A DNA stretch of 45,665 nt from Candidatus Zixiibacteriota bacterium (GTDB lineage: Bacteria; Zixibacteria; MSB-5A5; UM-FILTER-46-8), in the NCBI GenBank assembly GCA_014730345.1, contig WJIJ01000009.1:1-45665 (forward strand). The letters run 5' to 3'. Below the pieces are notes generated by a model, which did not search any database, was not told where the DNA came from, and was given only the letters and a program-made list of their open reading frames with translations. Positions within the stretch are counted from its first letter, which is position 1; every line of letters starts with the position of its first letter. Shown piece after piece: positions 7,834 through 16,772 of this stretch. Made by a program: the position numbers and the translations under genes.

Positions 7834-10281
7834 CTACTTATTATTATCCTTTCCGCCGCCTGAATATTTCCGGAACGCTTCCGCGTAACTGTCCAATTTT
7901 TTCTCAACCGCGTGGAAAATAGTGCCGTCCGGGTATGTGCCATCCCCTGCCTGCTCACCCGCTTCTTTACCGGTCAGTATTTCAATTCCTTCCTCGATTG
8001 TTTCCACGGCATATATACGGAATTTACCATCATTAACCGCGTCAACCACCCTCTGATGGAGCATCAAATCCGGCACATTGCTTTTGGGAATCATCACTCC
8101 CTGGTCGCCGGTTAATCCCCGCGCTTTACAGATATCGAAAAAACCTTCGATCTTCTGGTTTACGCCGCCGATAGCCTGGATCTCTCCATTCTGGTTTACG
8201 CTTCCGGTTACCGCAATATCCTGCCGTATAGGCACTTCCGCCAGAGATGACAGAATAGCGTATATTTCTGTGGATGAAGCGCTGTCGCCGTCGACGCCGC
8301 CGTATGACTGTTCGAAACAAAGGCTGGCGTTCATGGAAAGAGGCCTGTTCTGGGCGAATTTACCCTGGAGGTAGCCGTTTATAATTAAAACGCCCTTGCT
8401 GTGCGATGAACCGGATAATTGCGCTTCTTTCTCAATATTTATGATACCCTTGGTTCCCACCGATGTACGCGCGGTAATGCGGGTTGGTTTACCGAAGCTG
8501 TATTCACCCATGCTGTAAACAGATAAGCCGTTTATCTGACCGGTTACCGCTTTATCAGTAGCTATCAGGATGGTCCCCTGCTCTATCATCTCCGTTAACT
8601 TATCTTCGGGCAGGGAAACTCTCTTAACCCACTGGTCTATTGCCCTGGAGACATGTTCCGCGCGAACTCTGTCACTCTGGTCCTGTTGTGCCCAATAACT
8701 CGACTCGCGCATTACATCGGCGATAACATTAAAGCGCGTGGAAAGTTTGTTCTGGCGGCCGCCTATCCTGATTCCATACTCGATTAGCGCCCCTATGCCC
8801 GACTGATCAAAGGGCAGTAATTTATGTTCATCGACTATCTTGCGCGCGAAAGCGTTATACTTTTTCATCGAATCTTCATTTCGTTCTATTACCGTGTCGA
8901 AATCGGCTTTTACCTTAAAAATCTTGCTGAAATCAGGGTCGAGATGAAACAGCATATAATAAATATCGGGCATGCCAATCATAATAACCTGCAAATCAAG
9001 CTCCACCGGCTCCGGTTTCAATGTTACCTGGCTGAACATTGACATGGGATCCGAGGCGGCTATTTCCAGCTTCTGGGAACGAAGGGTTCGTTTTAATCCG
9101 GTCCATACGCCCGGCTCGACCAGGGCATCCATGGCATCGAGTATCAGGTAGCCACCGTTGGCATGATGCATCGCCCCCGCTTTGATACGGGTGAAATCAG
9201 TGCGCCAGAACCCCTGCTGGTCGACAACCCTTTCTATCGAGCCGAAGAGGTTCCTGAAATTAGGATTAGTTTCTATAATCAACGGCCTGTTCTTGGTCCT
9301 GCTGTTATCTACTACCAGGTTGACCTGGTAATCATGGAACGGGTCTCGTTTGCGCTGAGGGAATGGCATCTTCTGCTGGGCCTGTTCATCCTCGCCCCTT
9401 TGAAAATTACCAAGGTTTTTGATTATGTCCTCATGTATTTCAGTTAAGTAATACTCGAGCCCGTCGGCCTTAAACTCCGAATTTATTATAGAAATACTCT
9501 CGTAAACCATAGGGCTGATAGCGTCCTTATGAAGTCTTTCGAGCTTTTCGTTCAATTCTTTCTGATTCTGCCGGGTCTGCTTGAAAAGCTGGACCATTTC
9601 CTCGGCGAGTTCATCATAGGTAGCTTTAATTTCATCATACCGTTCTTTTGGAAATTCTCCGGCCTCGGTTTTTGCCTCGAGTTCGGAAAGCGGCGTGGGA
9701 TTGCCGCTGATAACCGGGTTGACATCCGGCCGCATCATCTGCCCCATCTGCACCTGGGTCATGGCAAAATCGCGGTCTTTGACCCTCTTCTCGAAATCAC
9801 GAATAAGGCTTTTCTGTCTTTCCTCATATTCCTCGATAATACTTTTACGGCGGTTGCGAAGCTCGTCTGATTCCATCATCGCCGGTATCTGCTCCCGCAA
9901 TTGTTCCACCATATTTTTCATCTCGTCACGGAACTTAGCGCCTTCGCCCGCGGGGAACTGCAGAACCCGCGGTTGGTCCGGGTTGCCGAAATTCTGTACG
10001 TAGCATAAATCAGCGGGTAATTTCCCGTCCTGAAGCCCCAATTCCTTAATCATCCGTTTGATTGTCGTGGTTCGGCCCGTTCCCGTGTAGCCCACCACGA
10101 AAACATTATATCCGGGCTGTTCTATCTGCAGGCCAAGCTTGATTGCTTCGATCGCCCTTTCCTGGCCGATTATCTCACCGCATGGCTCTATGTCATCGGT
10201 GGCGCATAGATCTTTACTGTCCTGTTTGCATTTCCATCGAAGTTTATCTACCGGTATCTCAAACTCTTGTAACGACTTCAT
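7834..10281 (-). CDS. LonB-type ATP-dependent protease (AAA_32 / Lon S16)
   Basis: An 815-residue single-chain protease of the Lon-related AAA_32 family, cytosolic. I chose the ATG at 10281 over the TTG at 10314 because AGAAGGG lies five bases before it. The P-loop at 64-72 reads GYTGTGRTT: Arg replaces the usual Lys, as in relatives of this family. A long coiled-coil insertion (about 130-290) follows, then the second half of the AAA module with 'GGYLILDAMDALVEPGVW' as Walker B region. The C-terminal protease domain has the Lon dyad: Ser667 in 'GVDGDSASS' and Lys710 in 'GGVNQKIEG', 43 residues apart as in E. coli Lon. It should degrade damaged or regulatory proteins. It follows the Nudix gene by 75 bases, with a palindrome between them. 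Confidence 0.93.
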   Translation of the reverse strand: MKSLQEFEIPVDKLRWKCKQDSKDLCATDDIEPCGEIIGQERAIEAIKLGLQIEQPGYNVFVVGYTGTGRTTTIKRMIKELGLQDGKLPADLCYVQNFGNPDQPRVLQFPAGEGAKFRDEMKNMVEQLREQIPAMMESDELRNRRKSIIEEYEERQKSLIRDFEKRVKDRDFAMTQVQMGQMMRPDVNPVISGNPTPLSELEAKTEAGEFPKERYDEIKATYDELAEEMVQLFKQTRQNQKELNEKLERLHKDAISPMVYESISIINSEFKADGLEYYLTEIHEDIIKNLGNFQRGEDEQAQQKMPFPQRKRDPFHDYQVNLVVDNSRTKNRPLIIETNPNFRNLFGSIERVVDQQGFWRTDFTRIKAGAMHHANGGYLILDAMDALVEPGVWTGLKRTLRSQKLEIAASDPMSMFSQVTLKPEPVELDLQVIMIGMPDIYYMLFHLDPDFSKIFKVKADFDTVIERNEDSMKKYNAFARKIVDEHKLLPFDQSGIGALIEYGIRIGGRQNKLSTRFNVIADVMRESSYWAQQDQSDRVRAEHVSRAIDQWVKRVSLPEDKLTEMIEQGTILIATDKAVTGQINGLSVYSMGEYSFGKPTRITARTSVGTKGIINIEKEAQLSGSSHSKGVLIINGYLQGKFAQNRPLSMNASLCFEQSYGGVDGDSASSTEIYAILSSLAEVPIRQDIAVTGSVNQNGEIQAIGGVNQKIEGFFDICKARGLTGDQGVMIPKSNVPDLMLHQRVVDAVNDGKFRIYAVETIEEGIEILTGKEAGEQAGDGTYPDGTIFHAVEKKLDSYAEAFRKYSGGGKDNNK

Positions 10282-10340
10282 AACTACCCTTCTGTTTTTC
10301 TGCTTACTAACCAAAGCTTTAATCTAAGCATAAATCCCCG

Positions 10341-10356
10341 AAAAGTGAACACTTTT
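10341..10356. promoter_or_regulatory. Palindrome between the Nudix gene and lonB
   Basis: AAAAGTG (10341-10347) and CACTTTT (10350-10356) flank AA. It touches the Nudix stop codon and lies 60 bases before the lonB ATG. It could be an operator for lonB or a weak terminator of the upstream operon; on the minus strand no T-run longer than four follows it. Confidence 0.35.
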
Positions 10357-11175
10357 TTAACTTTCGCCCCCATTGTTGGAGGAAAACTTTTCGATTACTT
10401 CATTTAACCGCTCCGAGCCAAAACTGTTCATGCCGTATGCCGCTAATGCCGCTTTACCCGCCGGTACTGTGTTACTCCAGTTTCCGGACAAGAACTCGCA
10501 AATCGCCTTTTCCGAATCTTCCAGGTAGAGCAGTTCCGTATGCTCCTCGTCCATAACAATCTCACGCGACGCAACCTCTAAATTTACGTAAAACAACATC
10601 TCCGGCTTATGATTGTCGAGATTACGGCAGTATCCGGTCATTTTAATATCATTCCCGGTGATACTTATCCCGGTTTCCTCGGCGACTTCCATCATGTAAG
10701 CGACAAAGGGATCTGGAATTCCCTCTTCGTTGTTATGCCTTTCCGGTTCCATATTCCCTCCAACAACATGATAATAGCCCGGATACTCGAATACCTTGCG
10801 GGAGCGTTTGCCTATTAATAATTTATCATCGGCGGTTTTTATCGCGCCGCAGATACCTATCCCGTCGGCGCAATAACGGTCTTCGGCCCTCGGTTTACGC
10901 AGGTTCGTCCCGCAAAGATATTTATAAGAGGTTCTCTGCATGTCCATAACGAACTTGCCGCCATCATAGTAAAATGAGTTTAACCTCACCATGGGACCAT
11001 CATATAAAATCCGGCCGCTGTCCTCGGCAAGCAATCTTTCCCACGTTTTTTCGATAATCGCGTTTTCGCCTTCGGCCGGTTCGAAGAAATCGTCAGAGTA
11101 TCTCAGCTCAACATCGCCGAAAGATATACAGGGAGTTGGTATAAGAATGAAATCCGAAAATTTATATTCCCGCAA
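10357..11175 (-). CDS. Nudix hydrolase resembling the NUDT22 / UDP-sugar type
   Basis: A 272-residue protein. The C-terminal Nudix fold begins about 103 ('ADGIGICGAIKTADDKLLIGKR'). The Nudix box is unusual: 'YYHVVGGNMEPE' (135-145), an insertion, then 'MMEVAEETGI' (161-170), so the spacing between the GG/EP part and the catalytic helix is enlarged and the usual Arg before the first Glu is Met. The N-terminal domain ends in 'YDGPMVRLNSFYYDGGKF ... YKYLCGTNL', which resembles the pre-Nudix domain of eukaryotic NUDT22 and plant relatives (UDP-glucose/galactose hydrolases). Substrate assignment is inference. The start is a TTG with no clear binding site; no ATG is available before residue 62, so it may depend on translation of the 137-residue gene ending 18 bases upstream. 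Confidence 0.8.
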   Translation of the reverse strand: MREYKFSDFILIPTPCISFGDVELRYSDDFFEPAEGENAIIEKTWERLLAEDSGRILYDGPMVRLNSFYYDGGKFVMDMQRTSYKYLCGTNLRKPRAEDRYCADGIGICGAIKTADDKLLIGKRSRKVFEYPGYYHVVGGNMEPERHNNEEGIPDPFVAYMMEVAEETGISITGNDIKMTGYCRNLDNHKPEMLFYVNLEVASREIVMDEEHTELLYLEDSEKAICEFLSGNWSNTVPAGKAALAAYGMNSFGSERLNEVIEKFSSNNGGES

Positions 11176-11193
11176 TTTTACAGCGCATAAAAA

Positions 11194-11607
11194 CTATCTC
11201 TGGCCTAATCCAATCGCCCGGAATTTTTCGATAATCTCCGCCCGTTCCCCCTCGGGAAGATTATTCAGCTCGGACATTACCTTTTGATTGTCGCCGGATT
11301 CCACAGCTTCGCGTATATTATCCGGCAATTCGGCCATTGTCTCGTTAATCTTCGGGATTACTTCAATCAAGCGAAGTATATACATCACCAACCTGGTGCT
11401 GGCTTCATCCAGATCCGCGGTAAGTTTATCCGCGTCCCTTTCTCCATCCCATATCTGGTGCACGGGCTCCCATAGCTGACCGCCGCTTTGGTCTATCTGT
11501 TTTATCGCTTCTTCGACATTAATACGGCTGTTTCCGTCTCCTTCACCATTGGCGATTTTCGCGATATCGCTCAACAAAGGCATCAACTGTTCCATATACT
11601 GGTCCAT
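11194..11607 (-). CDS. Small acidic helical protein, unknown function
   Basis: A 137-residue, mostly helical, acidic protein with no cysteine, signal peptide or membrane segment. It opens with an ATG after AGGAG and a six-base spacer, which is strong support for translation. The sequence includes 'AIKQIDQSGGQLWEPVHQIWDG' in two short conserved-looking pieces and a C-terminus 'LPEGERAEIIEKFRAIGLGQR'. I recognise no family. It is the first gene of a likely three-gene unit with the Nudix protein (18-base gap) and lonB, which hints at a role alongside them but does not define it. Confidence 0.75.
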   Translation of the reverse strand: MDQYMEQLMPLLSDIAKIANGEGDGNSRINVEEAIKQIDQSGGQLWEPVHQIWDGERDADKLTADLDEASTRLVMYILRLIEVIPKINETMAELPDNIREAVESGDNQKVMSELNNLPEGERAEIIEKFRAIGLGQR

Positions 11608-11755
11608 GACAAACTCCTTGTCAGGTTAAATTCTCGCGCAGGCATAAAATCTATCATAATCCCTGCTTTTACATTTATTTGCTCTTATTAACGGTATCGG
11701 AGTATAGGCTTGTTCCTTAAAAGATACTATTATAATATGGGAATTTAATGTATCT

Positions 11756-13201
11756 CTAACTTTTCCAGAATTTGGGCGAGAAAAGCACCAGAATGGTAAA
11801 TAACTCCAACCTGCCAAGTATCATCGCTATAGCGAGAAAAAGTTTACCGGCGTAAGGTACGTGAGCGTAATGCTGGGTTGCTCCCACCTTGGCCAATCCG
11901 GGACCGATATTACCCAGCGCGGCGATAGTCGCCGAGAATGCCGTTACCATATCCAGACCCAACGCTGTCAAAAACAGCGTCCCCAGTACAAATATTAAAA
12001 TAAAAATTATAAAAAAGGCTGATATTGATTTCACTACCGATTCCGATATTACATTCTTGCCGACTTTCAGCGATACAACTACCTGCGGGCGGAATGTATG
12101 GTAAACCTCATGATAAGCCGCCTTCACAAGTACCATTATACGGGACACCTTCATCCCGCCGCCGGTGGAACCCGCCGAACCTCCTATAAACATCAATACC
12201 ACCAGCAACACTTTCGCAAAAGGCGGATAAATATCAAAATCATCGGTCGCGTAACCGGTGGTAGTTCCAATGGATACGCTCTGGAAGAAGCCATGTCTGA
12301 CCGCGTCGAAGAAATTGGTATGCAGATGCATTATACTTACGCTCAGAACCAATCCTGCCGCCAATAACAGACCAATATAAACCCTGAATTCGGAATTCTT
12401 AAATGGCATTTTCCATTTTCCCTTAGCCACCTGGTAGTAAAGCCCGAAGTTCACTCCCGCCGCGAGCATGAATACGATTATAATTATCTGTATTAGCGGA
12501 TTGCTGTAATAGGCGATACTTTCATCGCGGGTGGAATAGCCGCCGGTGGCCATAGTGGTCAAACTATGGCATACGGCATCGAATATACTCATCCCCGCCG
12601 CCCATAAAAGCAATATCTCCGCAAGGGTTATCCCCAGATATATCTTCCACAATATCGATGCCGTCTCCTTGAGCTTCGGCTTGAGCCCTTCGGTAATGGG
12701 ACCGGGGACTTCTGAACGGAACATCTGGCGCACGCCGATTCCCAACTGGGGAAGGACAGCGATAAACAGGACGATAATACCCATACCCCCCAGCCACTGG
12801 GTCAACGAACGCCAGTACAACAGCCCGTATGATACTTTGTCGAGGTCGGTTATCACCGTGGATCCGGTGGTGGTAAAACCGCTGACTGTTTCGAAGAAGG
12901 CATCAATAGGATTGGTCAGGACCTCTTCCAGCATGAACGGAATAGCTCCCACGACGCCGAAACCTATCCAGCCGATAGCAACCACCGCGAGAGCGTCCCT
13001 GCGGTTGATAGTAACCCCGGCTTTTTTACCCCAGACGAAAAACGCTATTCCAAGCAGGAGGCCGATTAAGGTACTGATAGAGAAATTAATTACCGTCTCG
13101 TTTTCGCCATAAAACAACGCCGGGATAAGCGATGTGAACATCGAGAGGGATAAAATAAAAAATAGTATTCCCAGGAAACGGGAAACAATCCGAAAATTCA
13201 A
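11756..13201 (-). CDS. trkH: Trk potassium uptake channel subunit TrkH
   Basis: A 481-residue inner-membrane protein of the TrkH/KtrB superfamily, made of four repeated membrane-pore-membrane units. Pore-loop signatures are visible: 'TVSGFTTTGSTVI' (first loop), 'TMATGGYSTRDESI', 'SIGTTTGYATDDF', and 'FIGGSAGSTGGGMKVSR'; the glycine in each TGxT or equivalent loop lines the selectivity filter. The last loop 'AALGNIGPGL' precedes the C-terminal helices. It imports potassium (with Na+ or H+ in some members) and is gated by TrkA. The start is TTG, six bases after GGGG. It lies 18 bases downstream of trkA, so the two are co-transcribed and made together. Confidence 0.96.
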   Translation of the reverse strand: MNFRIVSRFLGILFFILSLSMFTSLIPALFYGENETVINFSISTLIGLLLGIAFFVWGKKAGVTINRRDALAVVAIGWIGFGVVGAIPFMLEEVLTNPIDAFFETVSGFTTTGSTVITDLDKVSYGLLYWRSLTQWLGGMGIIVLFIAVLPQLGIGVRQMFRSEVPGPITEGLKPKLKETASILWKIYLGITLAEILLLWAAGMSIFDAVCHSLTTMATGGYSTRDESIAYYSNPLIQIIIIVFMLAAGVNFGLYYQVAKGKWKMPFKNSEFRVYIGLLLAAGLVLSVSIMHLHTNFFDAVRHGFFQSVSIGTTTGYATDDFDIYPPFAKVLLVVLMFIGGSAGSTGGGMKVSRIMVLVKAAYHEVYHTFRPQVVVSLKVGKNVISESVVKSISAFFIIFILIFVLGTLFLTALGLDMVTAFSATIAALGNIGPGLAKVGATQHYAHVPYAGKLFLAIAMILGRLELFTILVLFSPKFWKS

Positions 13202-13219
13202 AATATACCCCGAACCAAT

Positions 13220-14566
13220 TTAACCGGACTGGAACAACTTCAACACCCTTTTTCGTACCTTGGGAAGCATAAAGATAACCGCCGAAGAACCCTCCTTGAT
13301 CGTATCCCCGCCCCGGGGGATGTAAACTCCATCGCTTCCCGATACCGCCCCGATAACCGCTCCCTTGGGAAATCCTACCTTATCGAGAGGTTTACGGGTT
13401 ATGTTCGAACCTTCCTCGGCGGCAATTTCAATAATTTCCCCCTGCCCGCCCATTATGGGACTAACCTGCCTGAGCGCTCCTTCGCGGGTATATTTCAATA
13501 TATGTTTGGCGGCAAGTATCCTCGGGCTGATGGTCGCGTCTATTCCTATCTGCTCATAAAGCTGTCCGTAATCGGGCTTATGCACAAGCGCTATGGTCTT
13601 CCCCGCTCCCACGGCTTTGGCCAGCAGGGCCGACATCAGATTAAGTTCATCATCGTTAGACAGCGTTATGAAAGCGTCATAATTCTCAATATGCTCTTCG
13701 CTGAGCAACTCCGCGCTGGTGCCATCCCCGTTTATAATCGTGGCTTTATCCAGGGTTTCCGACAGGTAAACACAACGCTCCCGGTCTTTCTCGATTATCA
13801 TAACATCGACGCCTCTGCCGATAAGCGCTTTTGCTACCCAGTATCCTATCTCTCCCCCCCCCACTATCACAACCCTCTCGGCCTGTTTAACGCTTCCCTT
13901 TCCGCCAAGAAGTTCGCCTACCCGCGGTATATCATTTATACTGCCGATCACGAAAACCTCGTCATCGGCGGTTATTATATCTTCCCCGCCGGGAATGATT
14001 AATTTCTCATCGCGGACTATCGAAGCGACAATGCACTCCCCGGGAAGATCCAGGTCTTTAAGCGGCGTATTTATAATTTCGCTGGACTCGTCTACACGAA
14101 ATTGAGCCGCCTCCACTTCGTTATTGGCGAATACCTCCACCAGGATAGCTTCCATACTGCGGATCAGCCGCACTATCTCCAATGCCGCTATCATCTTTAT
14201 ATTGATTATCAGGTCGATATCCAACAGCCCCGTAGAAACCGGCTGGGAACTCTGCCAGATGTCGAACCCGGAAACCCGCGCTATAGCCCTTTTCGCCCCA
14301 AGCTGTTTGGATGCGGCCGCCCCCAGCAGATTAACCTCATCTTTGGAAGATACCGCGATTACCAAATCGGAACTGCTGACTTCGGCCAATGCCAGGTTCT
14401 GCGCCGACGCGCCGTTTCCAACCAAGGTCAACGCGTCAATAGTGTCGCCCACTTCGTCGAGGACACCGGCGTCGCTGTCGATTAGCGTTATATTATGCTT
14501 TTCCTTGAAAAGGACATCGGCTATGTATTTACCTACCTGCCCTAATCCAATTACTATTATATTCAA
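13220..14566 (-). CDS. trkA: Trk system regulatory subunit TrkA
   Basis: A 448-residue cytosolic gating ring subunit. It has two RCK_N Rossmann domains, each with a GxGxxG dinucleotide motif: 'VIGLGQVGKYIA' near residue 5 and 'VVGGGEIGYWVA' near residue 233. Each is followed by an RCK_C domain (about 140-220 and 365-445). An acidic residue closing the second strand ('LIDSD' and 'IIEKD') suits NAD(H) binding. The length matches E. coli TrkA (458). It binds TrkH and couples potassium uptake to nucleotide and redox state. The start is TTG with AAAGGA five bases upstream; the nearby ATG is out of frame and stops at once. It is followed closely by trkH. Confidence 0.96.
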   Translation of the reverse strand: MNIIVIGLGQVGKYIADVLFKEKHNITLIDSDAGVLDEVGDTIDALTLVGNGASAQNLALAEVSSSDLVIAVSSKDEVNLLGAAASKQLGAKRAIARVSGFDIWQSSQPVSTGLLDIDLIINIKMIAALEIVRLIRSMEAILVEVFANNEVEAAQFRVDESSEIINTPLKDLDLPGECIVASIVRDEKLIIPGGEDIITADDEVFVIGSINDIPRVGELLGGKGSVKQAERVVIVGGGEIGYWVAKALIGRGVDVMIIEKDRERCVYLSETLDKATIINGDGTSAELLSEEHIENYDAFITLSNDDELNLMSALLAKAVGAGKTIALVHKPDYGQLYEQIGIDATISPRILAAKHILKYTREGALRQVSPIMGGQGEIIEIAAEEGSNITRKPLDKVGFPKGAVIGAVSGSDGVYIPRGGDTIKEGSSAVIFMLPKVRKRVLKLFQSG

Positions 14567-14616
14567 AACATTCCTTTGTTTTTCTTCAATATCTTATATT
14601 ATCGCCAGTTTTATGT

Positions 14617-16092
14617 TTATCTTTCCCTTTTCGCCCATCCGCGCAAAATTTCATTAATGCCGACTCCCGTAATAACAAGAAATATCGGCGATGTCAAGAA
14701 CCGAAATCTATTATTTTCCGGCATATCGGAAAAGTTGCCCACTACCGCCACGTATGCCACGTTAAACAGTATAAAAGCGGTAGTTAATACCCGGTTGGAC
14801 AAACCCTCTTTTTTTATCAAACGGCTGAGCAATATCAAGGCATATATAAAAAAGAATATTTTCCAGGCAATCAAATTAAAATGAACTTTATCAAACACTT
14901 TTTCCTTAAAACCGTCAGGATTTTTATCATCCACCAGCAAACTCAGGTAATTACCGCAGATAATATTCCTGTAAAGGCCGCCATAAAGAGGAATGTGATC
15001 CCGGTTGCGCTCTAAAAATGAATATTCCGAAGCGGGCATGAAATATTTAAAAAACGCCACCCCCACGGACCCCAGGTAAACCTGCGGATAATTTTTCAAT
15101 ACATATATGGCATCCTCCTTATATTTCTCCGCCGCGTATTTGTAGAGAAGAGCATTATAGTTAGGATAACCGCTCGATTTATAGTCGCGGTCCAACACCG
15201 GGATACCGGTACCGGGTACGCTGAGGTAACGGCGGTATATTACCGCTTCCGAAAAAGAGATATGCCCGGCTAAAGGCGAAAGCTTTCCCTCGTCAATTAG
15301 CTCATCTTTCAAAGAACCGGGAAGCCGGTTGGTGGTCATTTTAGCCAGGCTGAAGCCGAACCACGATGACGCCCCGAAATAGTTAAACTCCGCCTCGTTT
15401 TTGGTGTACCAGAACAAGACGAGAATAAATGGAATTACCGAACCTATCAAAACCCGCTTGCGTAATTCCGGTTTGAGAAATGTTATGCCGGCAATGATAA
15501 ATATTATCCAGGCCAGATGAAACATACTCCGCGTCAGCGCGATAACCGCCAGCGAAAGAAAAAATAACTTCCCCTTGTTGCCTTCCCCTGTCTCCACGAA
15601 TTTATAGAATAACATCGTTGACAGGAGAATGAAAAAAGACAACGGATACGTATAAAACATCCAGTTTTCATACAGTATCACCGGCGGCATAATTATATAG
15701 ATACCGGTTGCAATCAAAGCAAGCAGTGGGGCAACACATAACTTCCGCAGAAGAAACACCATCATGAGACAGCTTAAAAGACCGGTAGCCAGGTGAGTGA
15801 ACCAGAAGATATAATGCGAACAGCTTTCCAGGAATTTAAGGCAGGCGCCGATGTACAGATTATACAAAGGTGGCTGGCCGTGCATGTAGAAAACCGTCTC
15901 CCACAATCGCTCTTTGAGCAGTGTCAAATCAGCTACCTGCCACAATCGCCCCAAACCGCTGTCATCGAATCTTATTCCCAGCGAATAGACGACAATCCTG
16001 CTGGCAACAAACCATGCGGATATCATATAATATATCCGCCGTTCCGGTTTGATGGAGTCTTCGCTGATAACAGCGTTCAATAACTGTTTCAA
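14617..16092 (-). CDS. Polytopic membrane protein, GT-C glycosyltransferase-like
   Basis: A 491-residue integral membrane protein with about ten hydrophobic segments, the first near 24-40 and the last pair near 410-480. A first extracytoplasmic loop contains 'GIRFDDSGLG' and 'FYMHGQPPLYNLYIG'. An acidic D-D/E pair in the first loop followed by a 'QPPLY' turn is typical of the PMT/ArnT (GT39/GT83) class that transfers sugar from polyprenyl phosphate. The conserved sugar-donor site beyond this is not clear, so the assignment is to a superfamily only. A long loop (about 245-330) would be periplasmic. The start is TTG after GGAG with a six-base spacer. It lies 50 bases upstream of trkA in the same direction and may be in the same unit. 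Confidence 0.75.
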   Translation of the reverse strand: MKQLLNAVISEDSIKPERRIYYMISAWFVASRIVVYSLGIRFDDSGLGRLWQVADLTLLKERLWETVFYMHGQPPLYNLYIGACLKFLESCSHYIFWFTHLATGLLSCLMMVFLLRKLCVAPLLALIATGIYIIMPPVILYENWMFYTYPLSFFILLSTMLFYKFVETGEGNKGKLFFLSLAVIALTRSMFHLAWIIFIIAGITFLKPELRKRVLIGSVIPFILVLFWYTKNEAEFNYFGASSWFGFSLAKMTTNRLPGSLKDELIDEGKLSPLAGHISFSEAVIYRRYLSVPGTGIPVLDRDYKSSGYPNYNALLYKYAAEKYKEDAIYVLKNYPQVYLGSVGVAFFKYFMPASEYSFLERNRDHIPLYGGLYRNIICGNYLSLLVDDKNPDGFKEKVFDKVHFNLIAWKIFFFIYALILLSRLIKKEGLSNRVLTTAFILFNVAYVAVVGNFSDMPENNRFRFLTSPIFLVITGVGINEILRGWAKRER

Positions 16093-16159
16093 GACCTACT
16101 CCGATAAAGATGATGCCGTATCCGCCGACGGCAGAAAGGATAAATTTATTATATTTGTT

Positions 16160-16699
16160 CTAAACGCCAAAGTCGGATTTGAAAAATAGGGGTTTGAAAT
16201 CGTAGCCTTCCCTTCGAAGGTTTTCGGCGGCCCCCGATTCGCGGTCAACCAGGCAGACCATGGTCACTATATCAGCCCCATGCTCTTTGACCGCGTTAGC
16301 CGCTTTTATCCATGTGCCGGCGGTGGTAACCACATCCTCAACCATTAAAACCCGGTCGCCCTCTTCAAGCGGACCCTCAATAAGCGATTTTGTTCCGTGG
16401 TCTTTGGTTTCTTTGCGGACGATAAAGCCGTCGAGGTGTTTGCCCTTCAGCCCGGCAACGGCTAAAACAGCCCCGATAATCGGATCTGCTCCCAGTGTCG
16501 GGCCGCCCACCGCGTCAATTTCAAGCTCTCTGCAGATATCGTATATCAACTCCCCGGCCAGGATCAATCCCTTCGATGAAAGAGTAACCATCTTGCCGTT
16601 CAAGTAGTAATTGGAGCGTTTTCCTGACGCGAGAACGAAATCCCCAAATTTAAGGGCGTCCTGTTTTATTATCTCTTTTAGCTTTTCCCTTTTGTCCAC
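16160..16699 (-). CDS. pyrE: Orotate phosphoribosyltransferase
   Basis: Makes orotidine 5'-monophosphate from orotate and PRPP in de novo pyrimidine synthesis (cytosol). I use the GTG at 16699 because AGGAAGG lies five bases before it; an ATG at 16753 would add 18 residues of unconvincing sequence. From the GTG the protein is 179 residues. Motifs: 'FVLASGKRSNYYLNGK' with the substrate-binding SGxxSxYY, 'GGPTLGADPIIGAV', and the PRPP-binding loop 'RVLMVEDVVTTAGTW'. 'FIVRKETKDHGT' is the flexible catalytic loop. The gene has a near-perfect promoter about 70 bases upstream, shared back-to-back with that of rsgA. No attenuator or pyrimidine-responsive leader is evident. Confidence 0.95.
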   Translation of the reverse strand: MDKREKLKEIIKQDALKFGDFVLASGKRSNYYLNGKMVTLSSKGLILAGELIYDICRELEIDAVGGPTLGADPIIGAVLAVAGLKGKHLDGFIVRKETKDHGTKSLIEGPLEEGDRVLMVEDVVTTAGTWIKAANAVKEHGADIVTMVCLVDRESGAAENLRREGYDFKPLFFKSDFGV

Positions 16700-16741
16700 G
16701 TTGACCTTCCTATCAGGATTGGAGTTGATTAGCGAGGTTTC

Positions 16742-16769
16742 TTGACAAATCACTATTAAATACTATATT
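16742..16769 (+). promoter_or_regulatory. Promoter of rsgA
   Basis: TTGACA (16742-16747), a 16-base spacer, then TATATT (16764-16769). The implied start near 16776 leaves about 60 bases before the rsgA ATG. Its -10 lies only three bases from the -10 of the opposing pyrE promoter. Confidence 0.75.
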
Positions 16770-16772
16770 TGT

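Noticed and set aside
16700-16753. Longer pyrE starting at an ATG
   Set aside because: The GTG at 16699 has an excellent ribosome site, and the 18 extra residues have no counterpart in the family.
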